Below, in pieces: positions 8,501 through 16,798 of a stretch of DNA of 64,000 nt. Location of the stretch: positions 1 through 64,000 of the forward strand of contig CAJUGH010000020.1 in NCBI GenBank assembly GCA_910586215.1. Direction: 5' to 3'. Every line of letters begins with the position of its first letter. The stretch's first letter is position 1. The position numbers and the translations under genes were made by a program. Origin of the DNA: an uncultured Acetatifactor sp. Lineage in GTDB: Bacteria > Bacillota > Clostridia > Lachnospirales > Lachnospiraceae. The notes under the pieces were generated by a model. That model searched no databases. It saw only the letters and a program-made list of their open reading frames with translations, and had not been told where the DNA came from.

Positions 8501-10576
8501 GTTGCCTGCCTGCAGAAATCCACACAGTTCTACCAGGCACTGGAAAAAGAACTGGGAACCCCCGCATCCAGATACAGTCTGGCGGGCAGTTATGACCATC
8601 TGGCCAGGGCCTGCTGGAACGCCTCCTCCCTGGAGGACCGTCAGACAGCCCTGCAATATGCAAGGCAGGGGGAGGCATTGGCTGCGTCCCTGGCCAGGGA
8701 AATTCCAAATACCCTCCACCAGGAGCTGTGGTACTCCCTTCTTGCTTTCCTGGGACACAGATCCCGGATTCTGGGAGATACCCTCAGGTCTCCCGGCACC
8801 CAGGGCAATGCGTCAGAGGCCGGCGCATATTATAAAGATGCCCTCCACTACAGCCGTTTGTTGGCAGAGAATGCCGCCACACAGGAAAACAGGCGGGAAC
8901 TGTCCCTTTCCCTGCACCGGATGGGGCGTTACTACAGGGAAACAGAAGGAACCGGGAACCTGGATAAAGCCTTTTCCTACTATGAAGAATATGCCCGCCT
9001 GACCCGGGAACTGGAAGAGGATACCCTTCCGTCCAGGCGGGAAGTCCGCAACAGCTTCTTCTGGATGGGGGATCTGATGGAAGCTTATGGGGACGAAAGC
9101 CACCTGTACCAGGCCGTGGACTTGTACGAGCAGTATTACCAGCTTTGCAGGGGCATAGCCTCTGCAAATGATGCAGAAACACAGGATGACAGGGAATTAC
9201 AGGCCAGCCTCTCCAGACTATACAACGCATGTATGGCATTGATCCAGCGTCTGGGACAGGAGGCACCGGCAGACGCCACTGCCAGGTCACTGGCCCTTTA
9301 CCAGAGGGGAATGGCTCCCTACCTGGAGATTCCTGCGGAACAGCGCACCAGGGAGCAGAGAATGCTCCTGGCAGCGGCCTTCCACAACATGGGGACTCTT
9401 TATGTGAAAATGGGCGGATCAGACCACCTGTCCCATGCCTTGCAGAGCATGCACCAGGCTGTATCTGTCCTGGTGCAGGAGACCGGAGCAGGCGGGGCAC
9501 AGGGGACACAAAACAATGGGCTGGAGGAAGCCGGATATGACCTGCTGGGAAAGATCTGTCTCCAGGCACTGCCTCTTTGTGTCCTCCGGGAAGGAGAATC
9601 AGGCCCGGAGAGATTATACTTCGAAGCCGTCTATGTCCACGGCCTGGAGAAGCTGTGTGAAGGCTGGGAAACCCCGGAAAGGCTACAGGAACTGAACCGC
9701 TGGAGTTATGACCTGGGAGCCAGATATGAGGAAGAAGACACCCCGGATCCTTTACAGGTCATCCGCTGTTACAAGCTGGAGGCCTGGGCCGGGGAACGCC
9801 TGCTGGCACTGGCTGAAGCCGGGAAGGGACAGCAGGATAATCCCCCTGACCCAGGACAAGCCGCTGACCTGGAGGGTGATATCAGCTCTGCCTGCTACCG
9901 TGTAGCCAGCAGGCTAAAGAAGCTGGGCAGCCAGGAAAGCATAAGGGAAGCCATCCTCTATGAAAAACGGGATATCGCCCTAAGCAGAAAAGCCTGGGCC
10001 AGAACACCGGATCAAGACACCGCCGCCAGCCTGGCGGACAGTCTGGCCCAGCTGGGCCTGCTCTATGGGAAGCTGGAACAGCCCCATCCGGAGAACACGA
10101 AGGAGGCCATCCGCTGCCACCAGGAAGAACTGGCCCTGCGGCTGCAGATTATGGAAGCAACAGCGGATCCGGATGACAAAGAAAGCACCGCCCTGTGTGC
10201 TTATCGGTTAAGCGGCCTGTGCCGTGGCCTGGGCGGCGAGATCCACGCATTGGAAGCCAGACAATATAGCAGCCTGGATGTACGGCTTACAGGGGAACTC
10301 CTGGCTGCAGACCCTTCTGTCAGACGCAGGCGCGACCTGTGCAGCAGCCTGATCCGGGCCAGGCTGGCAGAAGAAGCCTGGCCCGTCCCCAATGCGGAGG
10401 GATCTGGCATGGATCCTAGGGAACCCGTCACGGGTTCCCGGAAAGCCGCCCTGGACATCCAGCAGCAGGTGATCTGCCTCCGCAGGGAGATCCTGGCAGA
10501 ATCCCCCTCGGAAAAGCATCAGAAGGAACTTGACGCTGCCTTGGAAAAATGGCAGGAACTGATGGGGCAAAGCTGA
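5600..10576 (+). CDS. Giant STAND ATPase: DUF4062 - NACHT - TPR array
   Basis: The 1658-residue protein has three parts. Residues 1 to about 110 match a DUF4062-type domain (VSSTFRDFQQERD, then FCDLRWGV, then VLLGERYGFMP), as at the N-terminus of NPHP3- and NWD1-like proteins. Residues about 255-480 are a NACHT/STAND P-loop ATPase with Walker A GCSGSGKST near 261-269 and Walker B ILIAVDALDQL near 363. From about residue 690 to the end runs a long array of degenerate TPR-like helical repeats. STAND proteins act as switches: the repeat region senses a ligand, the ATPase oligomerises and an N-terminal domain signals. Bacterial relatives (the Avs and NLR-like systems) defend against phage. Defence is therefore plausible but not shown. 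The gene stands alone, is GC-rich like its neighbours and starts at 5600 behind AAGGAG. Confidence 0.85.
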   Translation: MKTIFVSSTFRDFQQERDALHDKILPVLNAQSRRYGEEVSFCDLRWGVDTSNEKDEEESSAKVLSVCMNEIDRSRPYMLVLLGERYGFMPGEAAIGHEAVRKDMELEQLEISVTALEVEYGALSDPATLSNTWFYFRELSSEGTLPPEFLPESREHERKLSHLKERIHLLAGDRIRFYKAHWENGHVTGLEDFITQVEADVTDQLRTEWETYERLDPYEKDSLSQWNYMTEKCRSFSVFSDFAAGIIKRLEGSEPVTVVTGCSGSGKSTLFAKVCLDLRTKGTRIFPFVCGNTSLTTDAFGILQSLVWQLEDFLGEAHIEESPSEESFAEGGHTAAGAVPLSMSQWRNRLDELCLKAVSSGQILIAVDALDQLQGGEIRDLLQFLPSVRPQGLHLFLTCLEDYALPGSLTPVSMPRMDEVQRHMVIKGILAAIGKELTAPVTEALIRKNPDSTPLYLYLAVSRLTLMNAADFQNIRNRGDGIEGITARQLELVEDMPEGLEEMCAALVEAVGERINPSMCQRAVSYLALSRLGLRLTDLESLLETEQITFQTLEFAQFVNYMNELFLLRADGRYDFLHKSLRQGLLRHMTATGMNLTEGHEKIVSHLESLPDDDIIQIQEITWESMQADDPCSFYHWLSHIWSCTGDEKAAAARDIAEKCREDEGLWIAGCMEGLWEMDYTERDRNQMLVMGAHFLAVQVCSRFGDSLQENRTKIQIGKAAVSNMERLAQENPSELNLLTLSESCRVLAGYYLKSDQPAERDQAVPLLEQGRRLMSQRLHRNPAPNDYLRLAEVNVILSEIYCLRKDENSLQRAKEYGEAALQCQENAPEDADAAYKLRMRLNSHMAIAQVCTVTRTPDSLHLAYSHTLSCTQELENLLAEDHSQTYLDMLGRIDTCLVGLCQNITDICGENLDEEALTHAIRARDLLEERMRYRNTPETRNGLASAWYVLGNAHRRFKGASHNREAVACLQKSTQFYQALEKELGTPASRYSLAGSYDHLARACWNASSLEDRQTALQYARQGEALAASLAREIPNTLHQELWYSLLAFLGHRSRILGDTLRSPGTQGNASEAGAYYKDALHYSRLLAENAATQENRRELSLSLHRMGRYYRETEGTGNLDKAFSYYEEYARLTRELEEDTLPSRREVRNSFFWMGDLMEAYGDESHLYQAVDLYEQYYQLCRGIASANDAETQDDRELQASLSRLYNACMALIQRLGQEAPADATARSLALYQRGMAPYLEIPAEQRTREQRMLLAAAFHNMGTLYVKMGGSDHLSHALQSMHQAVSVLVQETGAGGAQGTQNNGLEEAGYDLLGKICLQALPLCVLREGESGPERLYFEAVYVHGLEKLCEGWETPERLQELNRWSYDLGARYEEEDTPDPLQVIRCYKLEAWAGERLLALAEAGKGQQDNPPDPGQAADLEGDISSACYRVASRLKKLGSQESIREAILYEKRDIALSRKAWARTPDQDTAASLADSLAQLGLLYGKLEQPHPENTKEAIRCHQEELALRLQIMEATADPDDKESTALCAYRLSGLCRGLGGEIHALEARQYSSLDVRLTGELLAADPSVRRRRDLCSSLIRARLAEEAWPVPNAEGSGMDPREPVTGSRKAALDIQQQVICLRREILAESPSEKHQKELDAALEKWQELMGQS

Positions 10577-10584
10577 CAGGATGT

Positions 10585-12075
10585 TTACCCGTGCACCCGG
10601 CCATACAGCCTGGCCATGTTCCGCATCCGCAGCGCCAGCTCCTCCGTGAAATCCTCCTTCCCCATGCGCCATTCCCAGTTGCCTCCCAGGGTGGAGGGGG
10701 TGTTGATCCGGGCTTCGCCGCCCAGTTCCAGGTAGTCCTGCATGGGGATCACGGCCAGGTCCGCCACGGAGGAAAGGGCTGCCCGGATGAATTCCCAGCA
10801 GACTTCCCCTGCATTGCTGCATTTTCCCAAGTTCAGGTATTCGTCACAGATCTCCCGGTCCTTAGGGGGCAGCTTGGTGTACCAGCCCACCAGGGTATCA
10901 TTGTCATGGGTTCCCGTATACACTACACAATTGTGGGAATAATTGTGAGGCAGGTAGTCGCTGTCCTCCCTGGAGTCAAAGGCAAACTGCAGCACTTTCA
11001 TGCCAGGATACCCGGTGCGTGCCACCAGTTCCAGCACGGAAGGGGTCAGGAAGCCCAGATCTTCCGCGATCACCCGCCGCTCCCCCAGGGTTTCCTGCAT
11101 CACCTGGAAGAATCCATAGCCGGGACCCGGCTCCCACTCGCCCACCACGGCTGTGTCAGCATCTGCCGGTATGGCATAATAGGCGTCAAAAGCCCGGAAA
11201 TGGTCGATCCGTACCACATCGTAAAGCTGGTAGCAGGCTGCCAGGCGCTTCATCCACCACGCATAGCCTGTCTTCTTGTGATACTCCCAGTCATAGAGGG
11301 GATTGCCCCAGAGTTGTCCCGTGGCAGAGAAGGCATCTGGTGGGCAGCCCGCCACAGCCGTGGGCTTCCGGTCCTTGTCAAAACGGAACAGTTCCGGCTC
11401 TGCCCAGGCATCGGAACTGTCAAAGGCCACATAGATGGGAATATCCCCGATGATCTGGATCCCCTGGCTGTTGGCGTACCCCTTTAGCTTCTCCCACTGT
11501 TCCCGGAACAGGTACTGCTGGAACTGGTAGAATTCGATCTCTGCCGCATACTTTCTCCGGTATGCATCCAGGGCTTCCTGCCTGCGCACCCGGATATCCT
11601 CATCCCATTTTTCCCAGGATACCCCGCCGAAGGAGGTCTTCACCGCCATGTAAAGGGCATAATCCTCCAGCCAGTAGTAATTCTCCTCCACAAAACGCTG
11701 AAATGCAGGATCCTGCCCAATATGGCTGTTCTGCCAGGCTTCCCTAAGCAGCAGGAAACGGTTCTCATAGATTTTCCCATAGTCCACGCAAGTGGCATCC
11801 CTGCCAAAATCATATGCCTCGCACTGCCCATCAGTGATCCATCCCCTCTCCACCAGGTCTTCCGGGTCGATAAAATAGGGATTCCCCGCAAAGGTGGAGA
11901 AGGACTGGTAAGGGGAGTCCCCATAACTGGTAGGCCCCAGGGGCAGAATCTGCCAGTAGGATTGTCCCGCCTCCTTCAGCCGGTCTACAAATGCATATGC
12001 TTCTCTTGAAAAACAGCCGATCCCATAGGCTGACGGCAGGCTCGCCACCGGCAGCAATACGCCACTCTCCCGCAT
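10585..12075 (-). CDS. malQ: 4-alpha-glucanotransferase (amylomaltase, GH77)
   Basis: The 496-residue cytosolic enzyme transfers maltosyl and longer units between alpha-1,4-glucans, turning short maltodextrins into chains long enough for phosphorylase and releasing glucose. The GH77 pattern is clear: the GVLLPVASLPS opening, LPLGPTSYGDSPYQ, the nucleophile segment VVRIDHFRAF, the AEDLG acid/base segment and YTGTHDNDT. It lies 132 bases downstream of glgP on the same strand, so the two probably form an operon for glycogen or maltodextrin breakdown controlled by the adjacent LacI regulator. Its 3' end faces the STAND gene with only eight bases between the two stop codons. Confidence 0.95.
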   Translation of the reverse strand: MRESGVLLPVASLPSAYGIGCFSREAYAFVDRLKEAGQSYWQILPLGPTSYGDSPYQSFSTFAGNPYFIDPEDLVERGWITDGQCEAYDFGRDATCVDYGKIYENRFLLLREAWQNSHIGQDPAFQRFVEENYYWLEDYALYMAVKTSFGGVSWEKWDEDIRVRRQEALDAYRRKYAAEIEFYQFQQYLFREQWEKLKGYANSQGIQIIGDIPIYVAFDSSDAWAEPELFRFDKDRKPTAVAGCPPDAFSATGQLWGNPLYDWEYHKKTGYAWWMKRLAACYQLYDVVRIDHFRAFDAYYAIPADADTAVVGEWEPGPGYGFFQVMQETLGERRVIAEDLGFLTPSVLELVARTGYPGMKVLQFAFDSREDSDYLPHNYSHNCVVYTGTHDNDTLVGWYTKLPPKDREICDEYLNLGKCSNAGEVCWEFIRAALSSVADLAVIPMQDYLELGGEARINTPSTLGGNWEWRMGKEDFTEELALRMRNMARLYGRVHG

Positions 12076-12207
12076 TGTTTTCTATGCCCTCTCTTCTATT
12101 GTCTCCGGGATGTCCCGGTTGTCCCAAGTTCCCTCTTGTTACAATGTCCCTATCCTGCCAGGATGATTGGATATCCCAGCCGTCCCGGAACTTCCCTGCC
12201 TGCCCCG

Positions 12208-14475
12208 TTACAGTTTCCAGATATCCCGGTTGTACTCCGCAATTGTCCTGTCTGAGGAGAAGAACCCGGCCTTGGCAATGTTCACCAGCATCATTCTCTT
12301 CCACCTGTCCCTGTCCTCATAGTCCGCGAACATCTGGTCCTTGACCTTAATATAATCCTCCAGGTCCAGCAGCGTCATGAACCAGTCCTTGTTCAGAAGT
12401 TCCTTGTGGAGCCGCTCCAGGTTCTCCTTATGTCCCACAGCCAGTGCTTCCTTGCTGACGATGAAGTCCACTGCCTTTCTGATCACGGGACTCTTCTTAT
12501 AGTATTCCCTGGACACATAATCTGCCTTCTTATAATGTCCGATAACTGTGTCGCTCTTTTCCCCGAAGATATAGATATTGTCATCCCCCACCAGTTCATG
12601 GATCTCCACGTTGGCCCCATCGCTGGTGCCTAAGGTCACCGCACCATTTAGCATGAACTTCATGTTGCCAGTGCCGGAGGCTTCCTTGGAAGCCAGGGAG
12701 ATCTGCTCGGATACATCACAGGCCGGGATCAGCTTCTCCGCATAACTTACATTGTAGTTCTCCACCATGACCACCTTCATGTAAGGACTCACATCCGGGT
12801 CATGGTTCACGATCTTCTCCAGCACCAGCAGCAGGTGGATGATGTCCTGGGCAATCACGTAGGCCGGGGCCGCCTTGGCACCGAAGAGAAAAGTCATAGG
12901 TCTGACGGGCTTCTTCCCACCTTTGATCTCCAGGTATTTGTGGATAATATACAGGGCATTCATCTGCTGGCGCTTGTATTCATGGAGGCGTTTCACCTGG
13001 ATGTCAAAGATGGAATCCGTATCCAGCCTGACGCCCTCTTTCTCCTGGATATAGGCCGCCAGTTCTTCCTTCTTCTGCTTCTTGATTCCTTCCAGGGCAT
13101 CCAGCACGGCCTTGTCCCCTGCCTTGTCCAGCAGCTTCTCCAGCTGGTCTGCGTCCTTCTTGTACCCGTCCCCGATAAGGCTGGCGAGCAGGGCGGCCAG
13201 TTCCCGGTTGCAGGAAAGCAGCCACCGGCGGAAGGTAATGCCGTTGGTCTTGTTATTGAATTTCTCCGGGTAAAGTTCATAAAAATCATGAAGTTCTGTG
13301 TCCTTCAAGATGTCTGTGTGGATAGCTGCCACGCCGTTCACACTATAGCCATAGTGGATATCAATATGGGCCATGTGTACCCTTTTGTCAGAATCAATGA
13401 TCTGGACCTTGGGGTTCTTGTATTTCTTCGCCACCCGGGCACTGAGTTCCTTCATGATAGGCACCAGCTGGGGCACCACCTTCTCCATATAGGAGAGCGG
13501 CCACTTTTCCAGGGCTTCCGCCAGGATGGTGTGGTTGGTATAGGCACATGTCCTGCTCACCACATCCACGGCATCCTCCATGGTAAATCCTTCTTCCCAG
13601 GTGAGAATGCGGATCAACTCCGGGATCACCATGGTGGGATGGGTGTCATTGATCTGGACAGCCACATACTCATCCATATGGTACAGGTCACAGCCTTTTT
13701 CCTTCAGTTCTTTTATGATAAGCTGGGCACCGTTGCTGACCATAAAATATTCCTGGTAGATCCGCAGCAGGTTGCCGGCCTCATCGGAATCATCCGGGTA
13801 CAGGAACAGGGTCAGGTTCTTCTCAATAGCTGTCTTATCAAAATGTATGCCATCCTTCACCAGGCTCTCATCTACTGTGGCCACATCAAATAAATGCAGC
13901 TTGTTGCAGCCGTTCTCATATCCTATGACATCAATGTCATAAAGCACAGATGTCACTTTTCTGTCCCCAAAACATACCTGGAAGGAAGTGCCTGTAGGGT
14001 TCAGCCAGGAATCCCCGGTGATCCAGTCATTTTTCTGCGCACTCTGGCGCATGTCGTGGAAGACCTGCTTGAAAAGTCCATAGTGGTAATTCAGGCCGAT
14101 GCCGTCACCGGGCAGCCCCAGGGTGGCAATGGAGTCCAGGAAACAGGCAGCCAGACGGCCCAGACCGCCATTGCCCAGGGAGGGCTCGGCTTCCACCTCC
14201 TCAATGATGCTTAAGTCCTTCCCATTCTTTGCCAGGATCCCGGCCAGTTCCTCATAAACCCCTAAGTTGATAAGGTTATTGGACAGAAGCTTGCCAATCA
14301 GGAACTCCATGGAAATATAATATACCTTTTTCTTCCCTGATATGACGGGCTTGTCAGCCATCATCTCCTTGGTCATCTGGAGTACACAGTTGTACAACTG
14401 TGCATCTGTACATTCCGCAATGCTCCTGCCATACCTTTTGTCTGTCAGCTTCCCTAACCGCTGTTCCAAATTCAT
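12208..14475 (-). CDS. glgP: Glycogen/maltodextrin phosphorylase
   Basis: The 755-residue PLP enzyme releases glucose-1-phosphate from the non-reducing ends of alpha-1,4-glucans. Family hallmarks are EAEPSLGNGGLGRLAACFLD near the N-terminus, the DTHPT segment and, near the C-terminus, EASGTGNMKFMLNG containing the lysine that binds pyridoxal phosphate, followed by TLGTSDGANVEI. Length is close to other bacterial phosphorylases, which lack the eukaryotic N-terminal regulatory region. An ATG at 14484 directly abuts GGAGG and is too close; the ATG three codons later (14475) has nine-base spacing and is preferred. It is the first gene of the glgP-malQ unit and has its own promoter, with an operator in the spacer. 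Confidence 0.95.
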   Translation of the reverse strand: MNLEQRLGKLTDKRYGRSIAECTDAQLYNCVLQMTKEMMADKPVISGKKKVYYISMEFLIGKLLSNNLINLGVYEELAGILAKNGKDLSIIEEVEAEPSLGNGGLGRLAACFLDSIATLGLPGDGIGLNYHYGLFKQVFHDMRQSAQKNDWITGDSWLNPTGTSFQVCFGDRKVTSVLYDIDVIGYENGCNKLHLFDVATVDESLVKDGIHFDKTAIEKNLTLFLYPDDSDEAGNLLRIYQEYFMVSNGAQLIIKELKEKGCDLYHMDEYVAVQINDTHPTMVIPELIRILTWEEGFTMEDAVDVVSRTCAYTNHTILAEALEKWPLSYMEKVVPQLVPIMKELSARVAKKYKNPKVQIIDSDKRVHMAHIDIHYGYSVNGVAAIHTDILKDTELHDFYELYPEKFNNKTNGITFRRWLLSCNRELAALLASLIGDGYKKDADQLEKLLDKAGDKAVLDALEGIKKQKKEELAAYIQEKEGVRLDTDSIFDIQVKRLHEYKRQQMNALYIIHKYLEIKGGKKPVRPMTFLFGAKAAPAYVIAQDIIHLLLVLEKIVNHDPDVSPYMKVVMVENYNVSYAEKLIPACDVSEQISLASKEASGTGNMKFMLNGAVTLGTSDGANVEIHELVGDDNIYIFGEKSDTVIGHYKKADYVSREYYKKSPVIRKAVDFIVSKEALAVGHKENLERLHKELLNKDWFMTLLDLEDYIKVKDQMFADYEDRDRWKRMMLVNIAKAGFFSSDRTIAEYNRDIWKL

Positions 14476-14580
14476 CGTTGCCATCCTCCATTTTCAAGAT
14501 TGCCCTATTTACTGGCCTGGTGTTTGCAAAAATGCATCTCACAGGCCTTCCAGATCTTTCCTTTTCTCAAGTCCTTCTGT

Positions 14581-14609
14581 AGGATAGCACAGGAAAACGT
14601 TTTCCGCAA
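14581..14609 (-). promoter_or_regulatory. glgP promoter with a LacI-type operator in the spacer
   Basis: On the minus strand TTGCGG (14604-14609) and TATCCT (14581-14586) are 17 bases apart. Between them lies the perfect 14-base palindrome GGAAAACGTTTTCC (14592-14605) with the central CG typical of LacI/GalR-family operators. The LacI-family gene ends only 40 bases away, so it is the natural candidate repressor. Confidence 0.75.
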
Positions 14610-14648
14610 TGCCCAAATCCAATTTCAATCATTTTTGTGCAAAATAGC

Positions 14649-15638
14649 TTAACAAATGATGTCTTGATAGTACATTTTGACAATACGGTGGGGCATGACC
14701 ACCTGGTGTCCGTCCTGGCCATCCAGAAGCTGCTTCACCTCTTCCAGTGCCCTGCTGGAAATCCCGTAGAAATCCTGGTATACCGTATTCATCTGTTTTC
14801 CCACATATCCCATCAAGGTGATGCCGTCAAACCCGCAGACCGGGCGGAAGATATCCATGTCTATCAGTGCATTCATGGCACCGATGGCCATCAAGTCGGA
14901 AGCACATACCACCGCATCCTTATTTTTCGCATATTTCATGGTAATATTCCTGGCTGTCAGTTCACTGAACTCCCCCTGCCGCACCAGAAGCCCCAGGTCC
15001 CGTTCCCGGACCAGGCGCTTTATGCCTTCCAGACGCTGTTCTGTCACATAACCGTCCTTACGCCCGGCTATATACAGGATACTCTTACACCTGTCCTCCT
15101 GCACCACTTTCTTCGCCACATCGTACTGGGCCTGGGCGTGATCCACACCGATGGCGGTAGTCCTGCCGTTTACCAGGGGAGCATCCACCACCACACAGGC
15201 AAAAATCTGCCTGTCCATAAGCTGCTGCAACACCCTGTCATTCTTGGACAGGCCGTAGACCACCACACCTGCTATGCTCTGGGACTGGAAATACCTGGCC
15301 GTCTCCTCCACCGTCATCCCCGCGATCATGGAGGCGAAGATGGTCACCACTTCCAGATGCAGTTCCTTGGCCTTGTCCAGCGCCCCCAGCAGGTATTGCA
15401 TACAGATCTGGTCAATGGCCTGGGTCTGGCGCTTGGGATCCAGGATCAAGGCAATGCGCCCGAACTGCTTGGAGGACAGGGCCGATGCAATGGAGTTGGG
15501 GATATAATTCAGTTCCCGAATGGCGTCGTTTACTTTTTCCTTTGTCTTCTCACTGATATTGGGATAGCCGTTCAGTACCTTGGACACGGTGGAGATGGCT
15601 ACTCCCGCGTAGTTTGCCACTTCTCTTATGGATACCAT
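14649..15638 (-). CDS. LacI/GalR-family transcriptional regulator of the glycogen/maltodextrin genes
   Basis: The 329-residue protein has an N-terminal LacI helix-turn-helix (IREVANYAGVAISTVSKVLN) with the usual hinge helix, then a periplasmic-binding-protein-like effector domain. It is encoded directly upstream of glgP-malQ in the same orientation, and a perfect palindrome with a central CG lies inside the glgP promoter, so local repression relieved by maltodextrin or a related sugar is a reasonable inference (MalR-like). AGGAAAGG precedes the ATG at 15638. The ligand cannot be read from the sequence. Confidence 0.85.
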   Translation of the reverse strand: MVSIREVANYAGVAISTVSKVLNGYPNISEKTKEKVNDAIRELNYIPNSIASALSSKQFGRIALILDPKRQTQAIDQICMQYLLGALDKAKELHLEVVTIFASMIAGMTVEETARYFQSQSIAGVVVYGLSKNDRVLQQLMDRQIFACVVVDAPLVNGRTTAIGVDHAQAQYDVAKKVVQEDRCKSILYIAGRKDGYVTEQRLEGIKRLVRERDLGLLVRQGEFSELTARNITMKYAKNKDAVVCASDLMAIGAMNALIDMDIFRPVCGFDGITLMGYVGKQMNTVYQDFYGISSRALEEVKQLLDGQDGHQVVMPHRIVKMYYQDIIC

Positions 15639-15781
15639 ATGAATGCCTTTCCTACAGAATGGATGGTGGTGCAGGATTAGTATAGCACAAAGCCGGATGG
15701 ATACGTCAAGGCCTATTTCATCTGCCGTTACAATATGTTTCGTTACAGGTTACTGTTCACAGGTGCCGCCGCGAGGTGTTT

Positions 15782-15800
15782 TCACGCGCTTTCCGCGTGA
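15782..15800. other. Short perfect hairpin between the regulator gene and tadA
   Basis: TCACGCG and CGCGTGA pair around a five-base loop. It lies between the divergent lacI-type and tadA promoter regions and has no T tract, so it is either a protein-binding palindrome or a leader structure. Confidence 0.5.
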
Positions 15801-15843
15801 CAAATCCGAGACTGCTTACATGATGATTTCTCCATGTGTGCGG

Positions 15844-15871
15844 TTGCAATGTGTCATTTTTGCTGTATAAT
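15844..15871 (+). promoter_or_regulatory. tadA promoter
   Basis: TTGCAA (15844-15849) and a consensus TATAAT (15866-15871) are separated by 16 bases and lie about 75 bases before the start codon. Confidence 0.65.
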
Positions 15872-15946
15872 GTAACATACATAATATGCTTACCGGGGCA
15901 GCCGGTAAGGCATTATTACTGCCTCCACTCACGGAAAGGAACCCAC

Positions 15947-16447
15947 ATGGCCGTCATAAAAAACATCCCGGAACACTATATGCGCGAGGCCTTGAAACAG
16001 GCCAGAAAAGCCTACTGCCTGGGGGAAGTCCCCATCGGCTGTGTCATTGTCTACCAGGGCAGGATCATCGGGCGGGGTTATAACCGGCGCAACACGGACA
16101 AAAGTACCCTGGCCCATGCGGAGATCACCGCCATCCGCAAGGCCAGCAAGGTCATCGGGGACTGGCGCCTGGAAGAATGCACCCTTTACGTGACCCTGGA
16201 ACCCTGCCAGATGTGTGCCGGGGCCATTGTCCAGGCCCGGATCCCGGAAGTAGTCTTAGGCTGTATGAACCCTAAGGCAGGCTGCGCCGGTTCCATCTTG
16301 AATATCCTGGAGATGCCCCAGTTCAACCACCAGGTGGCTGTGACCAGGGGGATTCTGGAGACAGAATGCGGGGAACTGTTAAAGCGCTTTTTTACAGAAC
16401 TGCGGATCCGTAACAAGGCGGAAAAAGAGGCCAAGAGGGCACCGTGA
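15947..16447 (+). CDS. tadA: tRNA-specific adenosine(34) deaminase
   Basis: The 166-residue zinc enzyme converts adenosine-34 to inosine in the tRNA-Arg(ACG) wobble position. Zinc ligands and catalytic glutamate are visible as HAE (in TLAHAEITA) and PCQMC (in LEPCQMCAGAI). The length fits the family. The ATG at 15947 follows GGAAAGGA at 15933-15940. In many Firmicutes tadA neighbours the SRP RNA gene; here the SRP RNA lies about 5.4 kb downstream, with an AT-rich deaminase cassette, a tRNA gene, a MutS2 homologue and a GNAT gene between, consistent with insertions into an older arrangement. Confidence 0.93.
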   Translation: MAVIKNIPEHYMREALKQARKAYCLGEVPIGCVIVYQGRIIGRGYNRRNTDKSTLAHAEITAIRKASKVIGDWRLEECTLYVTLEPCQMCAGAIVQARIPEVVLGCMNPKAGCAGSILNILEMPQFNHQVAVTRGILETECGELLKRFFTELRIRNKAEKEAKRAP

Positions 16448-16553
16448 TGGCATGTCTCCTCAAGCCTGGATCAAATCTAATGTGGATCTGGCGGGGTGCA
16501 GGAACAAATTGCCTTTGTCTTCCTGTTTTTTATTCCTGTTCCCATAAATAAGT

Positions 16554-16586
16554 AAAAGCCGCTCTGTCTTCTGCAGACCAGCGGCT
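16554..16586 (-). terminator. Probable terminator downstream of the deaminase cassette
   Basis: AGCCGCT (16557-16563) pairs with AGCGGCT (16580-16586), with further pairing inside. On the minus strand the stem is followed by TTTT, as expected for the end of the cassette at 16628-18257. Confidence 0.55.
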
Positions 16587-16627
16587 TCTACCCTAGGGTT
16601 TCGGTGGGATTGGGGCTTAAATAATGA

Positions 16628-16798
16628 TTAATTGCAAATATTTAGTTTTTCTGCATGGGCAGATACAGCGAATATTTCATTGTATACTTTCTTTTTCCAT
16701 TCCGGCCATTTGTTATTTATTTCATCATTTACTTTTTTATATATTCTTTCTTTTTCCTGCATCTCTTTCATTACATTCATACCAATTACATTATTCAT
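16628..16798 (-). CDS. Small 56-residue protein overlapping the end of the deaminase gene
   Basis: This short frame starts at an ATG eight bases inside the 3' end of the deaminase gene (16791-16798 shared) and ends at TAA 16628-16630. It encodes a highly charged, probably helical peptide with many Lys and Glu residues and a WPEWKKK segment; it has no signal peptide or membrane span. AAGGAAG lies before its start within the deaminase gene, so translational coupling is likely. It shares the AT-rich composition of the deaminase and is followed by a terminator, so the two form one cassette. No family was recognised. A partner or antitoxin-like role is possible but unsupported by motif. Confidence 0.55.
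   Translation of the reverse strand: MNNVIGMNVMKEMQEKERIYKKVNDEINNKWPEWKKKVYNEIFAVSAHAEKLNICN

Noticed and set aside
8784..9569. 261-codon minus-strand frame inside the STAND gene, and similar shorter ones
   Set aside because: These are shadows of the continuous 1658-codon sense frame, have no ribosome binding sites and are rich in Pro, Arg and Cys.
14637..15680. 347-codon frame antisense to the LacI-type regulator
   Set aside because: The sense strand encodes an unmistakable LacI protein; the antisense reading has no recognisable features.
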